64,000 bases of DNA from JAOUJD01 sp963811265 (GTDB taxonomy: Bacteria > Pseudomonadota > Gammaproteobacteria > Burkholderiales > Burkholderiaceae_F), in the NCBI GenBank assembly GCA_963811265.1, contig CAWEQS010000026.1:310001-374000 (forward strand), read 5' to 3'. Both the position numbers and the translations under genes were made by a program. The notes beneath the pieces were generated by a model. That model saw only the letters and a list, made by a program, of their open reading frames with translations, was not told the origin of the DNA and did no database searches. This document shows positions 46,904-55,613 of this stretch, piece after piece; position 1 is the stretch's first letter; the number at the start of each line of letters is the position of its first letter.

Positions 46904-48225
46904 CCGCCTCCGCCGCACCGCGCAGCTCCGACCGCGTCGCCCAGCAATTCGAAGGCGACCTGGCGGCGTACATGACGTCTGTCGGCAAGACGGCGCGCAC
47001 CGCGGCGGCGCGCATCGCGGCGGCGAGCGGCGCGGCGAAGGACGGCGCCCTGCGCCACGCGGCCCGCCTGATCCACGAGCGACGCGACCTGCTGAAGGCG
47101 GCCAATGGCCTCGACGTGGAACGCGCGCGGCGCAACGGGCTCGCGCCGGCCATGGTCGACCGCCTGACGCTGACCGACCGCGCGATCACGCAGATGATCG
47201 AGGGGCTCGCCCAGGTGACCCAGCTGCCGGATCCCGTCGGCGAGATCCTCGAAGTGAAGCCGCGCCCGAGCGGCATCCGCGTGGGCCGCATGCGCGTCCC
47301 GCTCGGCGTCATCGGCATCATCTACGAGAGCCGCCCGAACGTGACGGTCGACGCGGCCGCGCTGACGATCAAGAGCGGCAACGCTGCGATCCTCCGCGGC
47401 GGTTCGGAGGCGATCGAGAGCAACCGCCTGCTCGCGGGCATCGTGCGCGAGGCGCTGATCGAAGCCGGGCTGCCCGCCGACGCGGTGCAGCTCGTCGACA
47501 CGACCGACCGCGCCGCGGTCGGGCTCCTCGCCGGCATGACCGAGTACGTCGACATCATCGTTCCCCGCGGCGGGCGCGGGCTGATCGAGCGGCTGATGCG
47601 CGAGTCGCGCGTGCCGATGATCAAGCACCTCGACGGCGTGTGCCACGTCTACATCGACGGCGACGCCGACCTCGACAAGGCGATCGCGATCGCCGACAAC
47701 GCCAAGACGCAGCGCTACGGGACCTGCAACACGATGGAGACGCTGCTGGTCGCGCAGGCCGCCGCGCCGCGCGTGCTGCCGCCGCTCGGGCGCCTCTACC
47801 GCGGCAAGGGCGTCGAGCTGCGCTGCTGCCCCGAGTCGCGCGCGATCCTCGAAGCGGCGGGGATTGCCGGCGTCAAGGACGCGACGGACGCGGACTGGAC
47901 CACCGAATACCTGGCGCCGATCCTGTCGATCGCGACCGTGCCCGGCGTGGAGGACGCGATCCGCCACATCAACACGTACGGCAGCAAGCACACGGACGCG
48001 ATCGTGACCGAGAACTGGTCCACGGCGATGCGCTTCCTGCGCGAAGTCGATTCCGCGTCGGTGATGGTCAACGCCTCGACCCGCTTCGCGGACGGCTTCG
48101 AGTACGGGCTGGGCGCGGAAATCGGCATCTCCAACGACAAGCTCCACGCGCGCGGGCCGGTCGGACTCGAAGGGCTGACTTCGCTGAAGTACATCGTGTT
48201 CGGCAACGGCGAAGTCCGCACGTAG
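46900..48225 (+). CDS. proA: Glutamate-5-semialdehyde dehydrogenase (gamma-glutamyl phosphate reductase)
   Basis: NADPH-dependent reductase of 441 residues in proline synthesis, making glutamate semialdehyde from gamma-glutamyl phosphate. Visible are VPLGVIGIIYESRPNVTVDA, the nucleotide-binding KSGNAAILRGGSEA and catalytic Cys276 in YGTCNTMETLL. It carries some 20 extra N-terminal residues relative to E. coli ProA. proB is not in the window, but proC is at 54230. The ATGA overlap with holA indicates coupling. Confidence 0.96.
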   Translation: MTASAAPRSSDRVAQQFEGDLAAYMTSVGKTARTAAARIAAASGAAKDGALRHAARLIHERRDLLKAANGLDVERARRNGLAPAMVDRLTLTDRAITQMIEGLAQVTQLPDPVGEILEVKPRPSGIRVGRMRVPLGVIGIIYESRPNVTVDAAALTIKSGNAAILRGGSEAIESNRLLAGIVREALIEAGLPADAVQLVDTTDRAAVGLLAGMTEYVDIIVPRGGRGLIERLMRESRVPMIKHLDGVCHVYIDGDADLDKAIAIADNAKTQRYGTCNTMETLLVAQAAAPRVLPPLGRLYRGKGVELRCCPESRAILEAAGIAGVKDATDADWTTEYLAPILSIATVPGVEDAIRHINTYGSKHTDAIVTENWSTAMRFLREVDSASVMVNASTRFADGFEYGLGAEIGISNDKLHARGPVGLEGLTSLKYIVFGNGEVRT

Positions 48226-48260
48226 CCCGCCCCCGCGCCAATCCCGGGATCGGCCATCGC

Positions 48261-48686
48261 ATGGGCAACGCGTATCTCTGGATCAAGGCGTTCCACGTCG
48301 TCTTCGTCGTCTGCTGGTTCGCGGGCCTGTTCTACCTGCCGCGCATCTACGTCAACCTGGCGATGGTCGACGACGACGCCACCCGCAATCGGCTGCTGCT
48401 GATGGCGCGTAAGCTGCTGGTCTTCATGACCGGGCTGGCCGTGATCGCCGTCGTGCTCGGCATGTGGCTGCTGGGCCAGGGCGCGGCGATGAAGGCCGGC
48501 TGGATGCAGGCAAAGCTGCTGCTGGTGCTGCTGCTGATCGCCTATCACGGCTGGTGCGGCGTGCTGTACACCCGGTTCGCGCATGGGGGCCCTGCCCGGT
48601 CCCATGTATGGTTCCGGTGGTTCAACGAGGTTCCGGTGCTGCTGCTGACGGCGATCGTCGTGCTGGCCGTCGTCAAGCCCTTCTGA
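48261..48686 (+). CDS. hemJ: Protoporphyrinogen oxidase HemJ (CopD family)
   Basis: Inner-membrane protein of 141 residues with four helices, oxidising protoporphyrinogen IX in haem synthesis. The conserved His10-type motif is in WIKAFHVVFVVCWFAGLFYL and the conserved Lys in GWMQAKLLLVLLL; PRIYVNLA follows helix one as in HemJ. These His and Lys residues are those shown to be essential in HemJ. Start ATG 48261 is 35 bases after proA. Size and motifs distinguish it from the larger CopD copper proteins. Confidence 0.9.
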   Translation: MGNAYLWIKAFHVVFVVCWFAGLFYLPRIYVNLAMVDDDATRNRLLLMARKLLVFMTGLAVIAVVLGMWLLGQGAAMKAGWMQAKLLLVLLLIAYHGWCGVLYTRFAHGGPARSHVWFRWFNEVPVLLLTAIVVLAVVKPF

Positions 48687-48693
48687 GGTTCCC

Positions 48694-49296
48694 ATGTCCA
48701 AGGTTGTCGACTACTACATGACCCCGGTGTCGCCGTGGACCTATCTCGGCCACGATCGCTTCCGCGCGATCTGCGCCCGACACGGCGCGCAGGTCCACCT
48801 GCGCGTGATGGATCTCGGCAAGGTGTTCCCGGTCTCGGGCGGCGTCGCTCTGAAGGACCGCCCGCCGCAACGCCGCGCGTACCGCCTGACGGAGCTGAAG
48901 CGGTGGCGCGATTTCCTCGGAATGCCGCTCACCATCGAGCCCAAGTTCTTCCCGGTCCCGGCGGAGGCGCCGGCGACCACGCTGCTCGCGGTGCTTGAAC
49001 GTCATGGCAACGACGCGGCGCTCGATGTCGCCGGCGACCTGCTGCGGGCCGTGTGGGCGGAAGAGCGCAACATCGGCGATGCCGCCACGTTGTCCGAGGT
49101 GCTCACCGGGCGCGGCATGGACGCTGCCAGCCTGCTCGCGCACGCGCGCTCGGCGGAAGTCGCGGCGCGCTATGTCCAGCACTCGCAGGAGGCGATCGCC
49201 CGCGGCGTGTTCGGGTCGCCGACCTACGTCTACCAGGACGAGCTGTTCTGGGGCCAGGACCGGCTGGACTTCCTCGAGCGCGCGCTCGCGCGCTGA
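48694..49296 (+). CDS. DsbA-family / 2-hydroxychromene-2-carboxylate isomerase-like protein
   Basis: Kappa-class GST/HCCA isomerase-like thioredoxin-fold protein of 200 residues. The active-site region VDYYMTPVSPWTYLG has Ser-Pro in place of the CXXC of true disulfide oxidoreductases, and FGSPTYVYQDELFWGQDRLD (end of the thioredoxin fold) is the cis-Pro segment. It binds glutathione in characterised relatives, where it isomerises aromatic degradation products. No aromatic-catabolic genes are near, so the substrate is open. It follows hemJ by seven bases. Confidence 0.88.
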   Translation: MSKVVDYYMTPVSPWTYLGHDRFRAICARHGAQVHLRVMDLGKVFPVSGGVALKDRPPQRRAYRLTELKRWRDFLGMPLTIEPKFFPVPAEAPATTLLAVLERHGNDAALDVAGDLLRAVWAEERNIGDAATLSEVLTGRGMDAASLLAHARSAEVAARYVQHSQEAIARGVFGSPTYVYQDELFWGQDRLDFLERALAR

Positions 49297-49338
49297 AGCC
49301 CGGCCCCCGAGCCTTTCATCCGGCCTGCCCCGAACCCC

Positions 49339-50520
49339 TTGAAGCCGCAGACCTTCTTCGCGGTGTGCCCACGCGGGCTCGAGCCGGTGCTGTCCGACGA
49401 GCTGCAGCGCGTCGGAGCCGCGGAGATCCGGATCGAGTCCGGCGGAGTGGGTTTCACCGGATCGCTGAAGACCGGCTACGCCGCCAACCTGCACTCGCGC
49501 ATCGCGAGCCGCGTGCTGTGGCAGGTGGGGCGGCGCGGCTACCGCAACGAGCAGCACCTGTACGACGCCACGCAGGAAGTGCGGTGGCAGGACCTGATGA
49601 CGCCGCAGCAGACGCTGCGCGTCGACGTCACCGCCGTCCGCTCGCCGCTCGCAAGCCTCGAGTTCGCCATGCTGCGAGTGAAGGACGGCATCGTCGATCG
49701 CATGCGGGACGTCGCCGGCGAACGTCCTTCGATCGACCGCACGCAGCCCGACGTGCGCGTGTTCGCCTTCCTCGACGAAGCCACGGTGACGCTGTACATC
49801 GACCTGTCGGGCGAGCCGCTCTTCAAGCGCGGCTGGCGTGCCGACAAGGGCGAGGCCCCATTGAAGGAGAACATGGCGGCCGGCCTGCTGGCGCTCGCCG
49901 GCTGGACTCCGGACGTTCCGCTCCTCGATCCGTTCTGCGGCAGCGGGACGATCGTGATCGAGGCCGCGACGATCGCGAGCGGGCGCGCGCCCGGCCTGAA
50001 CCGCCGCTTCGCGTTCGAGCGCCTGAAAGGCTTCGACTCGCACGCATGGCGCACGCTCAAGGACGCGGCCCGCGCCGGCGTCCGGGACGACGCCGGCGCC
50101 GTGCTCCGCGGATCCGACATTTCGACGCGCATCGTCGAGCAGGCGAGCGAGAACGCACGGCTTGCCGGCCTCGAGCCCTGGCTCGCCGATGGGCGCCTCG
50201 CGTTCACGTCGTGCGATGCGCGGCAGGTGGAACCGCCGGCCGACCACGGGATGATCGTTTCGAATCCGCCGTACGGCGAGCAAAGCGCCCCGCGCTCGGC
50301 GACCGTGCCACGGATGATGGCGGACGTCGGCAATCGCCTGAAGCAGGCGTTCGCGGGCTGGGACGCCTGGCTGCTGACGTCCGATCGCGACCTGCCGCGG
50401 CAGATGCGCCTGCAGGAAACGCGCAAGCCCGTGCTCTACAACGGGCCGCTCGAGTGCCGCTTCTTCCGCTTCACGCTCGTCAAGGGCGGCTACCGGCCAC
50501 GCGCTGGCGCAGGCAGCTGA
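49339..50520 (+). CDS. THUMP-domain RNA methyltransferase (RlmL N-terminal-like)
   Basis: SAM-dependent methyltransferase of 393 residues. An N-terminal THUMP region (about 1-160, opening FFAVCPRGLEPVLSDELQ) precedes the Rossmann domain with LLDPFCGSGTIVIEAA and the catalytic NPPYGE. Such proteins make N2-methylguanosine in rRNA, as RlmL does at position 2445 of 23S rRNA. This protein corresponds to the RlmL half of the E. coli RlmKL fusion. The start is a TTG at 49339 without a clear Shine-Dalgarno; no ATG fits. Confidence 0.88.
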   Translation: MKPQTFFAVCPRGLEPVLSDELQRVGAAEIRIESGGVGFTGSLKTGYAANLHSRIASRVLWQVGRRGYRNEQHLYDATQEVRWQDLMTPQQTLRVDVTAVRSPLASLEFAMLRVKDGIVDRMRDVAGERPSIDRTQPDVRVFAFLDEATVTLYIDLSGEPLFKRGWRADKGEAPLKENMAAGLLALAGWTPDVPLLDPFCGSGTIVIEAATIASGRAPGLNRRFAFERLKGFDSHAWRTLKDAARAGVRDDAGAVLRGSDISTRIVEQASENARLAGLEPWLADGRLAFTSCDARQVEPPADHGMIVSNPPYGEQSAPRSATVPRMMADVGNRLKQAFAGWDAWLLTSDRDLPRQMRLQETRKPVLYNGPLECRFFRFTLVKGGYRPRAGAGS

Positions 50521-50548
50521 CCGGCCTGCCGCGCCGGCCACGCGCTGA

Positions 50549-51034
50549 TCACGCGACCAGCGCCTTCTCGATGTCGGCCTCGATGTCTTCCGGCTTCGTC
50601 GTCGGCGCGTAGCGCTCCAGCACGGCGCCGTCGCGCCCGACGAGGAACTTGGTGAAGTTCCACTTGATCGCCTGCGAGCCGAGTAGCCCCTTCTTGCTGG
50701 ACGTGAGGTACTTGAACAGCGGGTGCGCCCCGGCGCCGTTGACGTCGACCTTGGCGAACATCGGGAAGGTGACCCCGTAGTTCACTTCGCAGAACTCGGC
50801 GATCTCGCTTTCCGGGCCGGGCTCCTGCTCGCCGAACTGGTTGCTCGGGAACCCGAGGACGACAAGCCCCTTGTCCTTGTACTTCTTGTAGAGCGCTTCG
50901 AGCCCGGCGTACTGCGGGGTGAAGCCGCACTTGCTCGCCGTGTTCACCACGAGCAGCACGCTGCCCTTGAAGTCGGACATCTTGCGCGGCTTGCCGGTCA
51001 GGGTCTGCGCGGAAAAGTCGTAGACGGTCGTCAT
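50549..51034 (-). CDS. Glutathione peroxidase (BtuE type)
   Basis: Thiol-dependent peroxidase of 161 residues. The redox motif NTASKCGFTPQYAGLEALYK places Cys where animal enzymes have Sec; FPSNQFGEQEPG and WNFTKFLVGRDG supply the Gln and Trp/Asn of the catalytic tetrad. ATG 51034 is preceded by GGGGAGACACC. It likely defends against lipid or alkyl hydroperoxides; homologues commonly prefer thioredoxin. It converges with the RNA methyltransferase gene. Confidence 0.94.
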   Translation of the reverse strand: MTTVYDFSAQTLTGKPRKMSDFKGSVLLVVNTASKCGFTPQYAGLEALYKKYKDKGLVVLGFPSNQFGEQEPGPESEIAEFCEVNYGVTFPMFAKVDVNGAGAHPLFKYLTSSKKGLLGSQAIKWNFTKFLVGRDGAVLERYAPTTKPEDIEADIEKALVA

Positions 51035-51168
51035 GGTGTCTCCCCTGTCGTGCGGGCAGTTTACGTGGGCAGCGAGCGCGCAAGCGCCGACCGCCCCGGA
51101 GCCGCACCCGCCGCCATCCGCCCGCCTGCCGCGGGCGACCTGGCGACCTGGCGACACGCCAGATTGCG

Positions 51169-52311
51169 TCAGCTAGTCAGCCCCAGGTGTTCGATGCCCT
51201 TGTGGATGCCAGCGATGCCGCCGCTCAGCTTCGAGTTGAGCTTGATCTGCAGGCGCAGGTCATTGACCGAATCGGCGTTGCGCAGCGCGTCCTCGTAGGA
51301 GATCTGCTCGCGCTCGTGCAGGTCGAACAGCGACTGGTCGAACGTGACCATGCCCTGCTCGCGCGAGCGCTTCATCACTTCCTTGATCTCCTGCACCTCG
51401 CCCTTGAAGATCAGGTCGGCGATCAGCGGGCTGTTGATCAGCAGTTCGATCGCCGGTATGCGCCCCTTGCGGTCCTTGAACGGCAGCAGGCGCTGGGAAA
51501 TCGTGGCCTTCAGGTTCAGCGACAGGTCCATCAGCAGCTGCTGGCGACGCTCTTCCGGGAAGAAGTTGATGATGCGGTCGAGCGCCTGGTTGGTGGAGTT
51601 CGCGTGCAGCGTGCACATCACCAGGTGGCCGGTTTCGGCGAACGCGATCGCGTGCTCCATCGTCTCGCGCTCGCGCACCTCGCCGATCAGGATGACGTCT
51701 GGCGCCTGGCGCAGCGTGTTCTTCAGCGCGACCTGCCAGTTCTCGCAGTCGACCCCGATTTCGCGCTGGGTCATGATGCAGTTCTTGTGCGGATGCACGT
51801 ACTCGATCGGGTCCTCGATCGTGATGATGTGCCCGTGGCTGTTCTCGTTGCGGTAGCCGACCATCGCAGCGAGCGTGGTCGACTTGCCGGAGCCGGTCGC
51901 GCCGACGACGATGATGATGCCGCGCTTGGCCATCGCCAGCTCGTTCATCAACGCCGGCAGGTTCAGCTCCTCGGTGGTCGGTATGTGGTCCGCGATCGTC
52001 CTGAAGACGATGCCGACCTTGCCCTGCTGCACGAACGCGGACACCCGGAACCGCCCGATGCCGGTGGGGCTGATGGCGAAGTTGCACTCCTTCGACTTCT
52101 CGAACTCCGCCGCCTGGCGGTCGTTCATGATCGAGCGGACGAGTTCCGCCGTGTGCTGCGCCGTCAGCGGCTGGTTCGACACCGGAAGAACGCGGCCGTC
52201 GATCTTGAAGGCCGGCGGGAAGTCGGCCGTCAGGAACAGGTCGGAGCCCTTCTTGCTGACCAGCAGGCGAAGCAGGTCGTGTACGAATCGTGTGGCCTGG
52301 TCTCTTTCCAT
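51169..52311 (-). CDS. pilU: Type IV pilus retraction ATPase PilU
   Basis: Hexameric secretion-superfamily ATPase of 380 residues assisting pilus retraction in twitching. Walker A GATGSGKST, Asp box TIEDPIEYVHPHK, Walker B VILIGEVRERETMEHA and His box HLVMCTLHANS are intact. The N-terminal DLLRLLVSKKGSDLFLTADF and longer C-terminus distinguish PilU from PilT. It follows pilT by 20 bases in the same direction. Confidence 0.95.
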   Translation of the reverse strand: MERDQATRFVHDLLRLLVSKKGSDLFLTADFPPAFKIDGRVLPVSNQPLTAQHTAELVRSIMNDRQAAEFEKSKECNFAISPTGIGRFRVSAFVQQGKVGIVFRTIADHIPTTEELNLPALMNELAMAKRGIIIVVGATGSGKSTTLAAMVGYRNENSHGHIITIEDPIEYVHPHKNCIMTQREIGVDCENWQVALKNTLRQAPDVILIGEVRERETMEHAIAFAETGHLVMCTLHANSTNQALDRIINFFPEERRQQLLMDLSLNLKATISQRLLPFKDRKGRIPAIELLINSPLIADLIFKGEVQEIKEVMKRSREQGMVTFDQSLFDLHEREQISYEDALRNADSVNDLRLQIKLNSKLSGGIAGIHKGIEHLGLTS

Positions 52312-52331
52312 GGTCTGCTCTCGCTTCCGGG

Positions 52332-53375
52332 TTATCCGACGAATGCGTCGGGCGACTTGGCGTACTGCCTTGCTTCGCCGAGCGACACGACGTTGCGGCG
52401 GACGAGGTCGAGCAGGTTCTGGTCGAGCGTCTGCATGCCGAACTGGCTGCCCGTCTGGATCATCGAGTACATCTGCGCGACCTTGTTCTCGCGGATCAGG
52501 TTGCGGATGGCGGGCGTCCCGACCATGATCTCGTGCGCCGCTACGCGGCCGCTGCCGTCCTTGATCTTCATGAGCGTCTGCGAGATCACCGCGACGACCG
52601 ACTCCGACAGCATCGCCCGCACCATTTCCTTTTCCGCCGCGGGGAAGACGTCGACGATCCGGTCGATGGTCTTCGCGGCCGACGAGGTGTGCAGCGTGCC
52701 GAAGACGAGGTGGCCGGTCTCCGCGGCGGTCAGCGCGAGGCGGATCGTTTCCAGGTCGCGCAACTCGCCGACCAGGATCACGTCGGGGTCCTCGCGCAGC
52801 GCCGAGCGCAGCGCATTGGCGAAGGACAGCGTGTGGGGGCCGACCTCGCGCTGGTTGATCACGCACTTGCGGCTCTCGTGCACGAACTCGATCGGGTCCT
52901 CGATCGTCAGCACGTGCCCGTACAGGTTGTTGTTCACGTGGTCGACCATCGCGGCCAGCGTGGTCGACTTGCCGGACCCGGTCGGCCCCGTCACCAGCAC
53001 CAGGCCGCGCGGCTTCGACGAGAAGTCGGCGAACTGGCGCGGGCACTGCAGTTCCTCCAGCGACAGCACCCGCGACGGAATCGTCCGCAGGACGGCGGCC
53101 GCTCCGCGGTCCTGGTTGAAGGCGTTGACGCGGAAGCGGGCCAGGCCCGGGAGATCGAACGAGAAGTCGACCTCGAGGCTCTCGTCGTACTGCTTGCGCT
53201 GCGAGTCGTTCATGATGTCGTAGATCATTCCGTGCACGTCCTTGTGTTCCAGGGGCGGCAGGTTGATCCGGCGGACATCGCCGTGGACGCGAATCATCGG
53301 CGGGAGGCCGGCCGACAGGTGCAGGTCGGACGCCTTGTTTTTGACGGAGAATGCGAGCAGTTCTGAGATGTCCAT
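52332..53375 (-). CDS. pilT: Type IV pilus retraction ATPase PilT
   Basis: Motor of 347 residues that depolymerises type IV pili. It begins MDISELLAFSVKNKASDLHL, has Walker A GPTGSGKST at residues 130-138, Asp box TIEDPIEFVHESR, Walker B VILVGELRDLETIR, His box HLVFGTLHTSSA and the C-terminal AIRNLIRENKVAQMYSMIQT characteristic of PilT (AIRNLIRE motif). First gene of the pilT-pilU unit, divergent from yggS; pilus structural genes are not in the window. Confidence 0.97.
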   Translation of the reverse strand: MDISELLAFSVKNKASDLHLSAGLPPMIRVHGDVRRINLPPLEHKDVHGMIYDIMNDSQRKQYDESLEVDFSFDLPGLARFRVNAFNQDRGAAAVLRTIPSRVLSLEELQCPRQFADFSSKPRGLVLVTGPTGSGKSTTLAAMVDHVNNNLYGHVLTIEDPIEFVHESRKCVINQREVGPHTLSFANALRSALREDPDVILVGELRDLETIRLALTAAETGHLVFGTLHTSSAAKTIDRIVDVFPAAEKEMVRAMLSESVVAVISQTLMKIKDGSGRVAAHEIMVGTPAIRNLIRENKVAQMYSMIQTGSQFGMQTLDQNLLDLVRRNVVSLGEARQYAKSPDAFVG

Positions 53376-53480
53376 GCAGGTGGCCGATGAGGCGTATCGA
53401 AGAGGAACGATTCCCCTTCGCCGAGTGGCGGGATGACCAAGAGTAACGCGGGCACCTGCCCGGCTGATCCCGCAAAAAAG

Positions 53481-53501
53481 CTAGAAAAGACAAGTGTCTA
53501 G
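53481..53501. promoter_or_regulatory. Inverted repeat in the pilT/yggS divergent region
   Basis: CTAGAAAAGACAAGTGTCTAG contains AGACA-AG-TGTCT nested between two CTAG tetranucleotides, 20 bases before the yggS ATG, in an AT-rich patch. It could be an operator for either gene; no regulator family is recognised. Confidence 0.3.
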
Positions 53502-53519
53502 CCGTCTTTGCTGACGATC

Positions 53520-54233
53520 ATGTGGAATTCCCCGGAGACGGTGCAGGCGCGGCTGCGGGCGGTGACGGAACGCATCGCCACCGCCGCGCGGGCCGCCGGG
53601 CGCGATCCGGCGAGCGTTTCCCTGGTCGCGGTGAGCAAGACCTTCCCGGCCGACGCGGTGGCCGCCGTTCATGCGGCCGGGCAGGCCGCGTTCGGCGAGA
53701 ACTACGTCCAGGAAGCGGTCGACAAGATCGAAACCCTGCGGCCGCAGCGCAGCGAACTGGAGTGGCACTTCATCGGGCCGATCCAGAGCAACAAGACGCG
53801 CGCCATCGCGGAGCAGTTCGACTGGGTTCAGTCGATCGACCGGCTGAAGGTCGCGCAGCGCCTGTCCGAGCAGCGGCCACCGGAGCTGCCCTCGTTGAAC
53901 GTGCTGCTGCAGGTGAACATCAGCGGCGAAGGATCCAAGAGCGGCGTTGCTCCGGCCGAGGTGGCGGCGCTGGCGCGGGCCGTCGGCCAGTTGCCGCGTC
54001 TGAAGCTGCGGGGCCTGATGGCCATCCCGGAGCCTGAAGCCGATGCGGCGCGCCAGCGAGTCCCGCTGGCGGCGATGCGGGCCCTGTTCGATCGGCTGCG
54101 CGCGGCCGGTTTCGACATCGACACCCTGTCGATGGGCATGTCGGCCGATCTCGAGTCCGCCGTGCTCGAGGGGTCGACCATGGTCAGGATCGGCACGGCC
54201 ATCTTCGGCGAACGGGAACGAAAGCAACCATGA
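53520..54233 (+). CDS. yggS: YggS family pyridoxal phosphate homeostasis protein
   Basis: Single-domain PLP-binding protein of 237 residues of the PLPBP (PROSC) family, which buffers vitamin B6 and affects amino-acid balance. The PLP lysine is in VSLVAVSKTFPADAVAA, followed by FGENYVQEAVDKIETL, WHFIGPIQSNKTR and LSMGMSADLESAVLEGSTMV. An ATG at 53520 is chosen; an in-frame TTG at 53508 adds only four residues. Its stop overlaps the proC start as ATGA. yggS-proC is a very widely conserved pair. Confidence 0.94.
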   Translation: MWNSPETVQARLRAVTERIATAARAAGRDPASVSLVAVSKTFPADAVAAVHAAGQAAFGENYVQEAVDKIETLRPQRSELEWHFIGPIQSNKTRAIAEQFDWVQSIDRLKVAQRLSEQRPPELPSLNVLLQVNISGEGSKSGVAPAEVAALARAVGQLPRLKLRGLMAIPEPEADAARQRVPLAAMRALFDRLRAAGFDIDTLSMGMSADLESAVLEGSTMVRIGTAIFGERERKQP

Positions 54234-55033
54234 AGATCGCATTCATCGGCGGCGGCAACATGGCCGCGGCGCTGATCGGTGGCATGAGGCGCGCCGGGCT
54301 CGCCAACTCGATCGCCGTCCTGGAGATCGATGCGGCGCGCCGGAAGCAACTCGAGGATCAGTACGGGGTGACCGCACACGGCGCGGCGGGCCCCTGGCTC
54401 GGCGAGTGCGAGACCGTCGTGCTCGCCGTCAAGCCGCAACAGATGCGCGACGCGGTCGAAGCCATCCGGCCCTTCCTCGTGCGACCGCTCGTGCTGTCGA
54501 TCGCGGCCGGCGTGCGAGCGAGCACGCTGGCGCGCTGGCTCGGCTCGGACGTCATCGTGCGCACGATGCCGAACACGCCGGCGCTGATCGGCGCTGGCGT
54601 CACCGGGGCGGCCGCCCTGGCCGGGGTCAGCAGCGAGCAGCGTGCCGTTGCCGGACAGATCCTCGCCGCGGTCGGGCAGGTCGTGTGGTTCGAAGACGAG
54701 TCGCGCCTCGACCCGGTCACCGCAATCTCGGGCAGCGGCCCCGCCTACGTCTTCTACTTCATCGAGGCGATGCAGCAGGCGGCGCGCGACATGGGGCTCA
54801 CCGAAGCGCAAGCGCGGGCCCTTGCCGTGCAGACGTTCGCCGGCGCGGCGCAACTGGCGGCGGCCTCGCCGGAGCCGGCGTCGGTGCTGCGGGAACGCGT
54901 CACTTCCAAGGGCGGCACGACCGCCGCGGCGCTCGCCAGCCTCGATGCGGACAACGTCAAGAACGCCATCGTCAAGGCGCTGCACGCCGCGAACGCCCGC
55001 GCGAAGGAACTCGGCGACGAACTCGACCGCTAG
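54230..55033 (+). CDS. proC: Pyrroline-5-carboxylate reductase
   Basis: Last enzyme of proline synthesis, 267 residues, reducing pyrroline-5-carboxylate with NADPH. Rossmann start MKIAFIGGGNMAAALIGGM, VRTMPNTPALIGAGVTG and the C-terminal dimer domain with AISGSGPAYVFYFIEAM, RVTSKGGTTAAALASL are all present. The stop codon TAG falls in the left arm of an inverted repeat at 55030-55089. Confidence 0.96.
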   Translation: MKIAFIGGGNMAAALIGGMRRAGLANSIAVLEIDAARRKQLEDQYGVTAHGAAGPWLGECETVVLAVKPQQMRDAVEAIRPFLVRPLVLSIAAGVRASTLARWLGSDVIVRTMPNTPALIGAGVTGAAALAGVSSEQRAVAGQILAAVGQVVWFEDESRLDPVTAISGSGPAYVFYFIEAMQQAARDMGLTEAQARALAVQTFAGAAQLAAASPEPASVLRERVTSKGGTTAAALASLDADNVKNAIVKALHAANARAKELGDELDR

Positions 55034-55089
55034 GGCCTGTTAGCGCTTGGCTCGCGCATGTGCGATCCAAGCGTCAACAGAGGCCCTAG
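55030..55089. repeat. Inverted repeat of about 50 bp flanked by CTAG, at the proC 3' end
   Basis: The left arm CTAGGGCCTGTTAGCGCTTGG (split: CTAG, then GGCCTGTTAGCGCTTGG after one shared G) is matched by a right arm whose complement reads AGGGCCTCTGTTGACGCTTGG, with a central TCGCGCATGTGCGA mini-hairpin. The outer nine bases CTAGGGCCT / AGGCCCTAG pair perfectly. The stops of proC (+) and of the convergent secreted-protein gene (-) are the outermost TAGs. It may be a bidirectional terminator without T run, or a tiny transposon-derived element with a CTAG target duplication. Confidence 0.55.
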
Positions 55090-55613
55090 CGCCCCGGTGC
55101 GCGGCGGTAGCTGACGCGGCGCTCCTCGCGCCAGGCGTCCCCGTCGCGACGTTCGCGCACGACCGTGTAGCTGTCGGGACCCGTGCGCTGCCACCAGGAC
55201 CGGGCGTTCGGACCGAACGCGAATCGAACGAGGTCGCCATCCATGGCCGCTTCGATGACGCCGATGGGCGCGGAACTCGACCATGTCACCACCGTGATCC
55301 TCTGTTTTGCGGGATCCCAGCTCCACACGGAGTCGCCCCGCAGCTTCGGCGCCTCGCCCGCCGCGCCCGGGATTTCGATCGTCCCGCGGAGGTGCCGGCC
55401 GAACTGCAGCTCGTAGCACTGGGTGTCCGCCGGCGTGCCGTCCGCCTGCTCGCCGCGCCAGCAGTGCCCCGCAAGGTCGCGCAGCCAACCGAGCCCCGCG
55501 ACCGGAGGCTCGGCGGCATGCAGTGCGGTCGCGACGAGGGCGAGGGCGAGGAAGCCCGGCGTGAAGCCGCGCTTGAGGGCGTTGATGGCCGCCTGCCTGT
55601 CAGCGAAGCGCAT
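55086..55613 (-). CDS. Secreted protein of unknown function encoded with ubiA
   Basis: 175 residues with an N-terminal signal peptide (INALKRGFTPGFLALALVAT then ALHAAEPP) and a mature domain beginning LGWLRDLAGHCWRGEQADG, containing LRGDSVWSWDPAKQRITVVT and ending RREERRVSYRR-like strands. Alternating hydrophobic strands suggest a small beta-barrel, lipocalin-like, fold, but I do not recognise a family with certainty. Its start overlaps the ubiA 3' end by 14 bases, so it is co-translated with ubiA; a role in the envelope is only a guess. Confidence 0.7.
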   Translation of the reverse strand: MRFADRQAAINALKRGFTPGFLALALVATALHAAEPPVAGLGWLRDLAGHCWRGEQADGTPADTQCYELQFGRHLRGTIEIPGAAGEAPKLRGDSVWSWDPAKQRITVVTWSSSAPIGVIEAAMDGDLVRFAFGPNARSWWQRTGPDSYTVVRERRDGDAWREERRVSYRRAPGR

